From assembly GCA_016718605.1 (NCBI GenBank), contig JADKCY010000016.1:1-39901 (forward strand): 39,901 nucleotides of DNA. The letters run 5' to 3'. The stretch is from Lysobacterales bacterium. Lineage in GTDB: Bacteria > Pseudomonadota > Gammaproteobacteria > Xanthomonadales > Xanthomonadaceae. A model generated the notes under the pieces. The model searched no databases. It was not told the DNA's origin and was given only the letters and a program-made list of their open reading frames with translations. Below are positions 1-5,702 of this stretch, one piece after another (position 1 is the stretch's first letter; each line of letters opens with the position of its first letter). Both the position numbers and the translations under genes were made by a program.

Positions 1-745
1 CACCGCCCCAACTTCCCTTAGACGGCACGGCCAGCACACACAAGCCCGTCAGTGATATGCGAGTGACTACGCCCTTTTTTGCGCCTTCACAGATTACAAC
101 CTCGTCACCTATCGGATCGGTCGGCACGGTCATGTAGTACGTCGCCTGTAGGCCATGCTCAAACCGATAACGGTCTGCCGGATTCGGCGCGTCAAATAGT
201 CGGTATTGCATCGTCTCAAACTTGCGGGAGCCTTGCGCGGTTGCGTCGTGGTGGAAGTACGGGATGGTGTATGCGGGTGTGTGCTTGAGCGTGCCTGTAT
301 CGTCTCGATACGTTTTATCCGGCGTGTAGCCTAGTTCTAAATAGTCCTGCCACTCTGACGGAACTCCCCACGCCTCCCATTGCGCCCGGTGTTCTGCGCT
401 TAGGCGGCGGTTCAATTCCTGCCATAGTTCTGTGACTGTGAATCGGGCAAGCATCTCGCGGCGGTGTTGTTCTCGGATTCTTTCCTGATCGGCGGCACGC
501 TGCTGGGCTGAGGCGCGTTGTTCGTCGGTGATTTGATACGTCACAACCTGCCATGCCTTGATCTCTTTGCCGCAATCGTCGCAGTAGCCATACCACATCG
601 GCCAATCGTGATCCGTGAACACCACAAACCTACGATGACCGCCGCACACCGGGCATGGCCCGCGCCATGACTTCTCGTCGCTGTACTTGAATGCGTGCGC
701 GTCAAGGCCAATCTGTGCAAGTTCTGACGGTGCGGTGCGGTTCAT
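1..745 (-). CDS. DNA primase, zinc finger and start of Toprim domain (5' part of a gene cut by the window ends)
   Basis: Synthesises RNA primers at the phage replication fork (family role). The frame opens at the ATG at 745, which overlaps the HNH stop as ATGA, and stays open to base 1: 248 codons. A CPVC...CDDC zinc finger lies at residues 31-58, followed by a Gln/Arg-rich helical linker and the first Toprim motif VVICEGAKKG with Glu220. No stop occurs before the window edge. The frame continues in phase at base 39901 (see 39717-39901), giving a 309-aa protein with the Toprim DxD on the other side of the join. At 309 aa it is short for a primase. It looks like a zinc-finger/Toprim type working with the separate DnaB-like helicase at 37828-38796. 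Confidence 0.85.
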   Translation of the reverse strand, partial: MNRTAPSELAQIGLDAHAFKYSDEKSWRGPCPVCGGHRRFVVFTDHDWPMWYGYCDDCGKEIKAWQVVTYQITDEQRASAQQRAADQERIREQHRREMLARFTVTELWQELNRRLSAEHRAQWEAWGVPSEWQDYLELGYTPDKTYRDDTGTLKHTPAYTIPYFHHDATAQGSRKFETMQYRLFDAPNPADRYRFEHGLQATYYMTVPTDPIGDEVVICEGAKKGVVTRISLTGLCVLAVPSKGSWGG

Positions 746-1062
746 GGCTTGTCCTTCATGTGGGTGTGAATCTGTTCGTGGCATTTCTGACAGAGCGTGA
801 TTAGGTTCGTCTGCCAGTTTGGGCCGTCATTGGCAATCGGGATAATATGATGCACATCTAGGCGCATACTGTGAGAGTTGCAAATCCGGCAGTGTAGATT
901 GTCGCGCTTCAAAACCAATCGGCGCAGCACGTTCCAATCTTCATCGCACAATCGCCCGCGCTTGGCTTCAATCTGCCACACATCGGCCAGCCTGTCAAAC
1001 GCATCTATGACCATTCCGACATTGTAATCGTCGCAAAATTCAAGGTATTTAGATTGTGCCAT
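742..1062 (-). CDS. HNH endonuclease (McrA-like)
   Basis: A 106-aa protein with a complete HNH/zinc module: CRIC at 58-61, VHHIIP with His71 and His72, Asn86, then CQKCHEQIH at 91-99. The cysteines should hold a structural zinc and His72/Asn86/His99 form the beta-beta-alpha-metal site, giving metal-dependent DNA nicking or cleavage. About 55 helical residues precede the module. The gene overlaps the primase start as ATGA, so the two are translationally coupled. Its Shine-Dalgarno AGGGG lies nine bases upstream, inside the stem of the structured leader at 1070-1165. It could be a free-standing homing-type or packaging-associated HNH. It sits in the replication operon rather than beside terminase, and I infer a role there. 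Confidence 0.8.
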   Translation of the reverse strand: MAQSKYLEFCDDYNVGMVIDAFDRLADVWQIEAKRGRLCDEDWNVLRRLVLKRDNLHCRICNSHSMRLDVHHIIPIANDGPNWQTNLITLCQKCHEQIHTHMKDKP

Positions 1063-1069
1063 ATGTAAA

Positions 1070-1165
1070 CGCCCCTAGCGATCTGAGTTATGCGGCTGGC
1101 GGCTGGTCGGGCCTGCCCTCACAGGGTAGGGACTTCCATCCGCATAACTCAACCCACTAAGGGCG
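1070..1165 (-). promoter_or_regulatory. Structured leader RNA, copy 1 (covarying with copy 2 at 39516-39615)
   Basis: On the minus-strand RNA, an 11-bp outer stem (1155-1165 with 1070-1080, one G-U) is followed by a conserved internal loop GGUU/AGAU and an 11-bp perfect inner stem (1140-1150 with 1085-1095). A distal region then contains GGCCCGACCAGCCGC. The 3' strand of the outer stem contains AGGGG, the Shine-Dalgarno of the HNH gene, so folding would hide it. Copy 2 has the same loop nucleotides and outer stem but a different inner-stem sequence that still pairs. I do not recognise the family. The layout is that of a translational riboswitch or a protein-binding leader; the ligand is unknown. 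Confidence 0.65.
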
Positions 1166-1226
1166 TATGCTTATCCCTGTAAATTGTTCGTCACAGTTGA
1201 CCAGACCGTGACGGTGTTACTCATCT

Positions 1227-1256
1227 AATATACAACAGAACTGCCCGCCGTGTCAA
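1227..1256 (-). promoter_or_regulatory. Promoter for HNH-primase operon
   Basis: On the minus strand: TTGACA at 1256-1251, an 18-base spacer, and TATATT at 1232-1227. The start point would fall near 1220, about 55 bases before the structured leader. The palindrome-like ACCGTGACGGT at 1205-1215 lies just downstream and could be an operator. The -35 box lies in the loop of the hairpin at 1241-1274. Confidence 0.55.
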
Positions 1257-1274
1257 GCGGCAAACGGCGGGCAG
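1241..1274 (-). terminator. GC-rich hairpin after the 1283-1894 gene, possible terminator
   Basis: Perfect 10-base arms CTGCCCGCCG (1241-1250) and CGGCGGGCAG (1265-1274) with a 14-base loop, nine bases after the stop of the upstream gene. The following minus-strand bases (TTCTGTTG) are only partly T-rich, so termination may be weak. The -35 box of the next promoter lies in the loop, so this hairpin separates two operons. Confidence 0.4.
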
Positions 1275-1282
1275 GGTGGTGG

Positions 1283-1894
1283 CTAGTTTACGTTTTGCTT
1301 GATGAGCCACAAGACGCAAGTATCGCGCTGGTCTTTCTGTGTACTGAGCATCCAGCCTTGCGCCTTTGACTTGATATAGCGCTTCGAATATGTCGATAGA
1401 GTTGATTGCGCCCGCTCTACTAGCACAGAGCTTTGCAATTTGATTGCAACCCATTCGCCAATCGGCATATCCTCAACTAACTTGTATGCGTCTGCCCATG
1501 CTGGCTTGCGGCCTAGTCGTTTCTCTGGTGGCGTCAAGCCTTTGATAATCTCAAATGTAACGCTGTCCTTGATGCGGTCTGGAATATTTTTTACTTCAAA
1601 CGTGATTTGCTCAGGATGGCGCGGGCATTTCGGTTCTTGTTTTGCGATTGGAGGGCGACCTGTTCCAAAGTCGCGCTTGTCTTTCGCATGTACTCCGGCG
1701 CGCTTGCCGATCCACGCTGCCAACTCTGGCCCGTCAATCTGCGGGTTGATTGCCTTGCCTACTTCTTGGCAAGCCTTGTAGTACGCTGGGCCTTTGTTGA
1801 GTTGCCCGGATCGTACTAGTCGGCCCTGCTCGCGTGCGACTAGGCTCTGAATCGTCGTTAAGTTTTCGGGCGTCAAGTCGATAATGTTGCTCAT
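1283..1894 (-). CDS. Early phage protein of unknown function
   Basis: 203 aa from the ATG at 1894, chosen because AGGAG lies eight bases upstream; an ATG 57 bases further out lacks a ribosome site and runs into a hairpin (1921-1937). The protein is hydrophilic. An N-terminal helical part contains QGRLVRSGQLNKGPAYYKAC, followed by a basic GTGRPP linker near residue 80 and a C-terminal helical part rich in Lys and Arg. The charge suggests DNA or RNA binding, but I recognise no family. It lies downstream of the RecT/Bet-like gene in the same minus-strand series and ends just before a hairpin. Confidence 0.6.
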   Translation of the reverse strand: MSNIIDLTPENLTTIQSLVAREQGRLVRSGQLNKGPAYYKACQEVGKAINPQIDGPELAAWIGKRAGVHAKDKRDFGTGRPPIAKQEPKCPRHPEQITFEVKNIPDRIKDSVTFEIIKGLTPPEKRLGRKPAWADAYKLVEDMPIGEWVAIKLQSSVLVERAQSTLSTYSKRYIKSKAQGWMLSTQKDQRDTCVLWLIKQNVN

Positions 1895-1943
1895 GGTGTG
1901 ATCTCCTATCGGTGTGCTATCCGTGAAACCGTCACGGCGCGGG

Positions 1944-2045
1944 CTACCCAAAGATAAACGTTACCAGTTGTACCAGGTCACTGGCGCAACCGAGGCACAT
2001 CAGCGCGGCGACTGCGGCGGCTAGGATTAGGCGGAGGCGTGTCAT
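1944..2045 (-). CDS. Small hydrophobic peptide, lipoprotein-like signal
   Basis: 33 aa, starting at an ATG (2045) that overlaps the stop of the preceding gene as ATGA. It has a basic N-terminus (MTRLRL), a hydrophobic stretch ILAAAVAALMCLGC, then ASDLVQLVTFIFG. The LGCAS site resembles a lipobox, although the -3 residue is Cys. It may be a tiny lipoprotein or a single-pass membrane peptide facing the periplasm. Tight coupling supports expression; the function is unknown. Confidence 0.45.
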   Translation of the reverse strand: MTRLRLILAAAVAALMCLGCASDLVQLVTFIFG

Positions 2046-2380
2046 GGCTTCATCGCCTTGTTTGCGGCCTGAATAGCATTTGATATAAACTCTCCAGGAT
2101 ATGAAAACGTCCCTGAGTTTTCCATACCCGCTAAACTATCTGCCTCTGCGTATTCCGTTAGCGTGTTAGCGCATAATTTAAGAGCATTGATTGCCTCATC
2201 CCGCTCTGCCTTGACGCGCTCCAACTCGGCGCGGGCTTCGTCGCGTTCGCGCTCGGCGGCTTCGGAGCGTTCTGCCATTCCAGTCATGCAACATTGACGC
2301 TCTGTATCTGCTTTCGATTCGTGCGCGTTGCACCACGAAGTAAAACTGCCCATTAGAAAAACAACGTCGCAATTAGTCAT
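2042..2380 (-). CDS. Small coiled-coil protein
   Basis: 112 aa. Residues about 30-65 are almost entirely Glu, Arg, Ala and Lys in heptad-like order (AERSEAAERERDEARAELER), predicting a long coiled coil. The C-terminal part is more mixed. Start at ATG 2380 with GAGG nine bases upstream; a second ATG lies nine codons in. It sits between the RecT/Bet-like gene and the small membrane peptide, with a GC hairpin (2398-2422) just upstream. No enzymatic motif is visible. Confidence 0.55.
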   Translation of the reverse strand: MTNCDVVFLMGSFTSWCNAHESKADTERQCCMTGMAERSEAAERERDEARAELERVKAERDEAINALKLCANTLTEYAEADSLAGMENSGTFSYPGEFISNAIQAANKAMKP

Positions 2381-2397
2381 TCATGTTATCCTCATCA

Positions 2398-2422
2398 CCG
2401 GGGCGCATCGCACACGCCCCGG
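2398..2422 (-). other. Intercistronic hairpin
   Basis: CCGGGGCG (2398-2405) pairs with CGCCCCGG (2415-2422) across a nine-base loop, between two minus-strand genes. There is no T-run, so it looks more like an mRNA-stability or processing stem than a terminator. Confidence 0.45.
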
Positions 2423-2436
2423 CTCGGTGTGTGGTG

Positions 2437-3261
2437 TTATAGGCCGCTATCGTCGCGGCCCATTTGCTTTTTGCCGTTGGTCAACACGCGGGCCGATACG
2501 CGCCTGCTTAGGTATTGCGCGGCGGTTTCATAGTCTCCGCCAGCGTCATCCATTGCTAACGAGATTTCGGCTTCGGTTGCCTTGAGTTCTATGCACTTGG
2601 CGTCAAACGCTTTGCGCGGATCGGCGTCCTGCGTATCGACTAACTGGCCTTCGATAACCCAATCTTGCGCGTGATCCTCGTAGTCAATCTCGGCGTTGAT
2701 CGTCATCCCGAAAGGCACATCGAATCGGCGCTTGAGTGCGTCGGCCTCGGCGCGTTTCATGGCGCATTGTACGCGCTCCATCTTGGTCTGATCTTCAGGC
2801 TTGAGTACGCCAATTCCGCTAGTGTACGGCTGTTCGCCAATCATGCCTTTTACATCCGACCACGGGATGCCGGATTTAGTCATGGTTTCGATCATGGCGC
2901 AATAGGTTCTCACGTTTTCACTGTCAAACAATCGCGCCTCAAACGCTAAAGCCCGATCAGCGATGCCGTACCGCTTGCGCTCGTCTGCGTCGGTGATCTC
3001 GCGGAAGTTAATCCAGAAGTTACCCTTGACTTGTTCGCGGGCCTTCTTACGCAGACCCTTGATACCGATCATCGGGCCGCGATTCGGGATGTACCAGATT
3101 TCGCCGTTGAACGGGTCGAGGCTGTGCATGAGTGACAGTTGAGCGAGGGCGTACTGCTCGTTGTCATTCAGTTTGGAGCCTCCCGGCAACATGACGGCGA
3201 TTCGCTTTTTAACATCCAACATTTGTTGCTTGTCAGGTAGGATTGCTAATGCTTGTCCCAT
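2437..3261 (-). CDS. RecT/Bet-like single-strand annealing protein
   Basis: 274 aa from the ATG at 3261, preceded by AAGGAG eight bases upstream; an in-frame ATG at 3318 lies inside the previous gene and has no ribosome site. Residues about 49-71 read DPFNGEIWYIPNRGPMIGIK, matching the core of phage annealing proteins (aromatic residues, then P-[MV]-[IV]-G and KGL). A mid-region with MERVQCAMKRAEADALKRR follows, and the acidic C-terminus is variable. Such proteins coat ssDNA and anneal complementary strands during phage recombination. No adjacent exonuclease is evident, although a PD-(D/E)XK protein (5263-5658) and a VRR-NUC (35759-36154) are encoded elsewhere. Confidence 0.65.
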   Translation of the reverse strand: MGQALAILPDKQQMLDVKKRIAVMLPGGSKLNDNEQYALAQLSLMHSLDPFNGEIWYIPNRGPMIGIKGLRKKAREQVKGNFWINFREITDADERKRYGIADRALAFEARLFDSENVRTYCAMIETMTKSGIPWSDVKGMIGEQPYTSGIGVLKPEDQTKMERVQCAMKRAEADALKRRFDVPFGMTINAEIDYEDHAQDWVIEGQLVDTQDADPRKAFDAKCIELKATEAEISLAMDDAGGDYETAAQYLSRRVSARVLTNGKKQMGRDDSGL

Positions 3262-3287
3262 TTGGTGCGCTCCTTGTGGTGTGGTGT

Positions 3288-3488
3288 CTAGTATGCGATT
3301 TCTGGCAGGTTGTTCCATTCACGCGCCATCATGTCGGACGTGGCCGCGAAGTCGTCGTCAATGACGGTTTCTTTCGGCGTGCTAGCAATCACCACGCGCT
3401 TAGTCCGTTTCGCTTTGCACATCGGGCAACCAGCCCCGCCCGCGGCTTCGTTGTTCTGGCGGTATAGCGGATCATGTTTGCAAATCAT
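3288..3488 (-). CDS. Small zinc-ribbon-like protein
   Basis: 66 aa. The N-terminus holds Cys and His residues (MICKHDPLYR) and a CPMC pair near residue 21, enough for one zinc site. The remainder is acidic (ETVIDDDFAATSD). The start overlaps the end of the ribbon-helix-helix gene by four bases (ATGA), so the two are coupled. Function unknown. Confidence 0.5.
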   Translation of the reverse strand: MICKHDPLYRQNNEAAGGAGCPMCKAKRTKRVVIASTPKETVIDDDFAATSDMMAREWNNLPEIAY

Positions 3489-3676
3489 TTCGTCACCTGT
3501 GCTAACTGCTTGCGCTCGTCACGCTCTCGGCGGTTGTTGATGCGGATTTGCTCGTCAATCACGAGTTGATTAACATATGCTGAGACTTTCATCCCTGCGG
3601 CTTCGGCCTGTTGCTTGACGAGCGTCTCAACCGATGGTCGCCAGTACACTACATGCGGCTTGTTCGTTGTTGACAT
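3485..3676 (-). CDS. Ribbon-helix-helix DNA-binding protein
   Basis: 63 aa. A short strand (HVVYWRPS) is followed by a helix (VETLVKQQAEAAG), a turn and a second helix (MKVSAYVNQLVIDEQI), the Arc/MetJ-like layout. Dimers of this fold insert the strand into the major groove of short operators. AGGAGG lies seven bases upstream of the ATG. Its leader carries the long inverted repeat at 3705-3773. It is the second gene after the early promoter at 4055-4083, so I infer it may autoregulate that control region. Confidence 0.6.
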   Translation of the reverse strand: MSTTNKPHVVYWRPSVETLVKQQAEAAGMKVSAYVNQLVIDEQIRINNRRERDERKQLAQVTK

Positions 3677-3704
3677 GCGTCCTCCTTGTAGGTGTGTTGT
3701 GCTG

Positions 3705-3773
3705 ATTGAGTAGCGCTAATCTTGGCACGCCTTACCGTGTAGTTCTACATCCTCAAGACTAGCGCTACTCAAT
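3705..3773 (-). promoter_or_regulatory. Long inverted repeat in the leader of the ribbon-helix-helix gene
   Basis: Arms of 20 bases (3705-3724 and 3754-3773) match at 19 positions; the odd pair is G-U in the minus-strand RNA. The 29-base loop contains UGUAGAACUACA, itself able to pair. It ends about 28 bases before the ATG at 3676. It could be an RNA structure or a palindromic protein-binding site. It does not share the GGUU/AGAU loop of the 1070 and 39516 elements. Confidence 0.55.
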
Positions 3774-3823
3774 TAGTACAACTCTGCGCGTATACCGTCG
3801 CGCCCAGGTGTGTTGTTTGGTGG

Positions 3824-4000
3824 CTACTCGACAATCATTCCGCCGCGCCCGCCTTGCATGATGTTGACGTTGTCGGCCCACTTCTGAGCCTTGTACCACG
3901 CTGAAACAGCACGGGCATTTGCGATGCGGGTAAACGTCCGGCTGCAATCATAGTTGCCGGTGTGAATGTTGCGGAAGGTGATAACATAGAAATTAGACAT
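3824..4000 (-). CDS. First early-operon protein, unknown
   Basis: 58 aa from the ATG at 4000 (MSNFYVITFRNIHTGN), which has GAGG six bases upstream; an ATG four codons earlier lacks a ribosome site. It looks like a small alpha/beta protein with a Trp-rich helix (AVSAWYKAQKWADNV) and a glycine-rich end. It is the first gene after the repressible promoter at 4055-4083, a position often used for host-takeover or regulatory proteins. No family recognised. Confidence 0.55.
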   Translation of the reverse strand: MSNFYVITFRNIHTGNYDCSRTFTRIANARAVSAWYKAQKWADNVNIMQGGRGGMIVE

Positions 4001-4054
4001 TTGAAGCCTCATAGGGAGAGAGTTGGGTGTGTGTCTGCGTCTGTCTATGCTCTA

Positions 4055-4083
4055 ATAATATCACTGGTAATATCACTTGTCAA
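4055..4083 (-). promoter_or_regulatory. Early leftward promoter with direct-repeat operator
   Basis: Minus strand TTGACA (4083-4078), a 17-base spacer, and TATTAT (4060-4055), near consensus. Two direct repeats of TAATATCACT (plus strand 4056-4065 and 4068-4077) fill the spacer and -10, where a bound protein would block polymerase. Drives the gene at 3824-4000 and those after it. Confidence 0.7.
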
Positions 4084-4118
4084 TAGGCAAACTGCCAAAA
4101 TCGGGCCGTGTTCAAAAG

Positions 4119-4130
4119 TTTTAAGGTTTC
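4119..4130 (-). promoter_or_regulatory. GAAACCTTAAAA element, site 1
   Basis: TTTTAAGGTTTC on the plus strand, between the divergent promoters at 4055-4083 and 4143-4148. The same 12-mer occurs at 33066-33077 and twice, inverted, at 37359-37401. The bases between it and the leftward -35 (GGCAAAC...CGGGCC) are also similar at the 33-kb site. Probable binding site for a regulator; unidentified. Confidence 0.5.
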
Positions 4131-4142
4131 TCATATTCGTGG

Positions 4143-4148
4143 TATAAT
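4143..4148 (+). promoter_or_regulatory. Rightward promoter (extended -10) for the methyltransferase
   Basis: TGGTATAAT, a perfect -10 with the TGn extension. The -35 region is weak (TTTAAG at 4120-4125) and overlaps the GAAACCTTAAAA element, so activation may be needed. Transcription should start near 4155, exactly where the pseudoknot-forming leader begins. Confidence 0.6.
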
Positions 4149-4153
4149 GTGGC

Positions 4154-4253
4154 TGTCGAGGGTGTAGGGTAGTCAAGCGGTTTTTTGTTGCACCAATACG
4201 CGCCCGTTGTTCACCCGCTGCCCTCGACAAGCCGCGACACGAACAACGGGCGC
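4154..4253 (+). promoter_or_regulatory. Pseudoknot-type leader of the methyltransferase operon
   Basis: Two perfect stems interleave: TGTCGAGGG (4154-4162) with CCCTCGACA (4221-4229), and GCGCCCGTTGTTC (4200-4212) with GAACAACGGGCGC (4241-4253). The order A-B-A'-B' is that of an H-type pseudoknot. Together they span the leader from the expected start site to ten bases before the ribosome site. It may control translation or bind a ligand or protein; no known family was recognised. Confidence 0.6.
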
Positions 4254-4273
4254 ACCTGTTTATGGAGGATGAA

Positions 4274-5266
4274 ATGAACGAATTAACCGTGATTGAATCA
4301 AGTGAGTTATCTCAGCATGAGGAAGTCATACGGCGCGGCCTGAATACGTTTGTAGAAGTCGGCGCGGCGTTGCTGGCAATCCGTGACGGGAGGTTGTATC
4401 GCGCTGAGTTTGGAACGTTTGAGGACTACTGTAAGACGCGATGGGGGATAACCCCTCAACATGGACACAGGTTAATGACAGCCGCCGAGACTGTTAGCAA
4501 TTTAGAACCAATTGGTTCTATTCTTCCCGCAACAGAATCACAGGCACGCCCGCTGTCACGGCTTGAGCCAGAACAACAGCGCGAAGCGTGGGCGCGTGTC
4601 ATCGAAACGGCGCAAGATGGTAAGGTTACTGCTGCGCATGTTCAAAGCGTGGTAGATGAATTGTACGGAGACGATGAAGAAGAATTTGATGAAGAAGATT
4701 TTGAACGCGAACAAATACTTGAGGCAAACAGGCAGGGCGCGGCGATTAGTGTACCGGCAGCAATGCCGCACGTATCGCACAACAGCGGAAACAATGAATG
4801 GTACACCCCGGCAGAGTACATCGAAGCGGCGCGGCGTGTCATGGGACGCATTGATCTTGATCCGGCTTCGTCGGCAATCGCTAACGGCGTTGTCATGGCT
4901 GACAAGTTTTACAGCGCAGACGATGACGGCTTGTCGCACGAATGGGCGGGGCGTGTCTGGATGAATCCTCCCTACTCGTCTGATCTTATTTGGCAGTTTG
5001 CCGCCAAACTTCGCAAGCACTATCAAGCGGGCGACATTCAAGAGGCAATCGTTCTCGTCAATAACGCCACAGAGACGGCATGGTTTTACGATATGGCACA
5101 GGCCGCGAGCGCTATTGCATTCACGCATTCGCGGGTGAAATACCTGAATGAAGCGCTTGAGCCTAAAGGCGCACCACTGCAAGGTCAAGCGCTGATCTAC
5201 TTTGGAAAGAACGTCAAAAAGTTTCGTGAAGCGTTTGAAGATTTGTGCTGGAGTGCGGTGCTATGA
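4274..5266 (+). CDS. Phage DNA N6-adenine methyltransferase (Dam-type)
   Basis: 330 aa from ATG 4274, with GGAGG five bases upstream (an ATG at 4262 precedes that site). The C-terminal half is the phage Dam-like family: NEWYTP near residue 175, RIDLDPAS near 193, then VWMNPPYS with the NPPY catalytic motif at 231-234, which transfers methyl from S-adenosylmethionine to adenine N6. The N-terminal 150 residues are helical with a helix-turn-helix-like segment (GTFEDYCKTRWGITPQHGHR) like those fused to ParB/DUF3102-type proteins, ending in an acidic stretch. Methylation probably protects phage DNA from host restriction or marks it. The leader is structured (4154-4253); the next gene overlaps by four bases. 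Confidence 0.8.
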   Translation: MNELTVIESSELSQHEEVIRRGLNTFVEVGAALLAIRDGRLYRAEFGTFEDYCKTRWGITPQHGHRLMTAAETVSNLEPIGSILPATESQARPLSRLEPEQQREAWARVIETAQDGKVTAAHVQSVVDELYGDDEEEFDEEDFEREQILEANRQGAAISVPAAMPHVSHNSGNNEWYTPAEYIEAARRVMGRIDLDPASSAIANGVVMADKFYSADDDGLSHEWAGRVWMNPPYSSDLIWQFAAKLRKHYQAGDIQEAIVLVNNATETAWFYDMAQAASAIAFTHSRVKYLNEALEPKGAPLQGQALIYFGKNVKKFREAFEDLCWSAVL

Positions 5267-5658
5267 GTGAGCGCGGCGAAATAAAATACCCGCAACGTGC
5301 TGGGCAGTTGCGCGACTTTAGCGGGTTGCTTTACGGGCGCATAACACCTACCGACATTGACGGCTTGATTGAATATCAGGATCGCGCCTATGTGCTGATT
5401 GAGTTAAAGATGACGGGCGTCAGGTTGCCATATGGACAACGTTTGGCGCTTGAGCGAATGTGCCATGACTGGATTAGAGCGGGCAAACAGGTTTTGCTTA
5501 TCATCGCAGAACACAACACGCCCACAGAGCAAAGCATAGACGTTGCGAGTACAACCGTTGTCGAATATCAATACAACGGCATTACGAAAACTGGCGACAA
5601 CTGTACAACCAAAAGCCTGATTGACAGATTCTTGGAATACGTCAACCGAACTCTATAA
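5263..5658 (+). CDS. PD-(D/E)XK-like nuclease-fold protein
   Basis: 131 aa; ATG 5263 overlaps the methyltransferase stop (ATGA). TDIDGLIEYQDRAYVLIELK shows an Asp followed 14 residues later by E-x-K, the metal-site pattern of the restriction-endonuclease fold, and LPYGQRLALERM fits the next helix. The last 40 residues are beta-rich and may bind DNA. Coupling to a DNA methyltransferase raises a restriction-modification-like pairing, but phages often carry such nucleases for recombination or DNA processing. Which applies cannot be told from sequence alone. Confidence 0.55.
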   Translation: MSERGEIKYPQRAGQLRDFSGLLYGRITPTDIDGLIEYQDRAYVLIELKMTGVRLPYGQRLALERMCHDWIRAGKQVLLIIAEHNTPTEQSIDVASTTVVEYQYNGITKTGDNCTTKSLIDRFLEYVNRTL

Positions 5659-5659
5659 A

Positions 5660-5702
5660 CTACCACTTGACATTTGCCGTCAACCTGTCGTATAGTGGTA
5701 GT
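5660..5702 (+). promoter_or_regulatory. Promoter for the structured RNA and lysis block, flanked by inverted repeats
   Basis: TTGACA (5667-5672), an 18-base spacer, TATAGT (5691-5696). ACTACCACT (5660-5668) and AGTGGTAGT (5694-5702) form a 9-bp inverted repeat overlapping both boxes, so a repressor could loop or cover it. A comparable arrangement surrounds the promoter at 14879-14934. Confidence 0.6.

Noticed and set aside
315..605. 96-codon minus-strand frame
   Set aside because: Alternate frame inside the primase gene, whose own frame has zinc-finger and Toprim motifs.
742..1062. IscB nuclease partner for the HEARO-like RNA
   Set aside because: Only 106 aa, with HNH motif alone and no RuvC or bridge-helix parts.
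1070..1165. Simple terminator or tRNA-like element
   Set aside because: No T-run follows copy 1 and no tRNA cloverleaf or CCA end; the conserved internal loop shared with 39516-39615 is not explained by a terminator.
4556..5188. 210-codon minus-strand frame
   Set aside because: Lies wholly opposite the methyltransferase gene, has no ribosome site and an odd Cys/Arg-rich composition.
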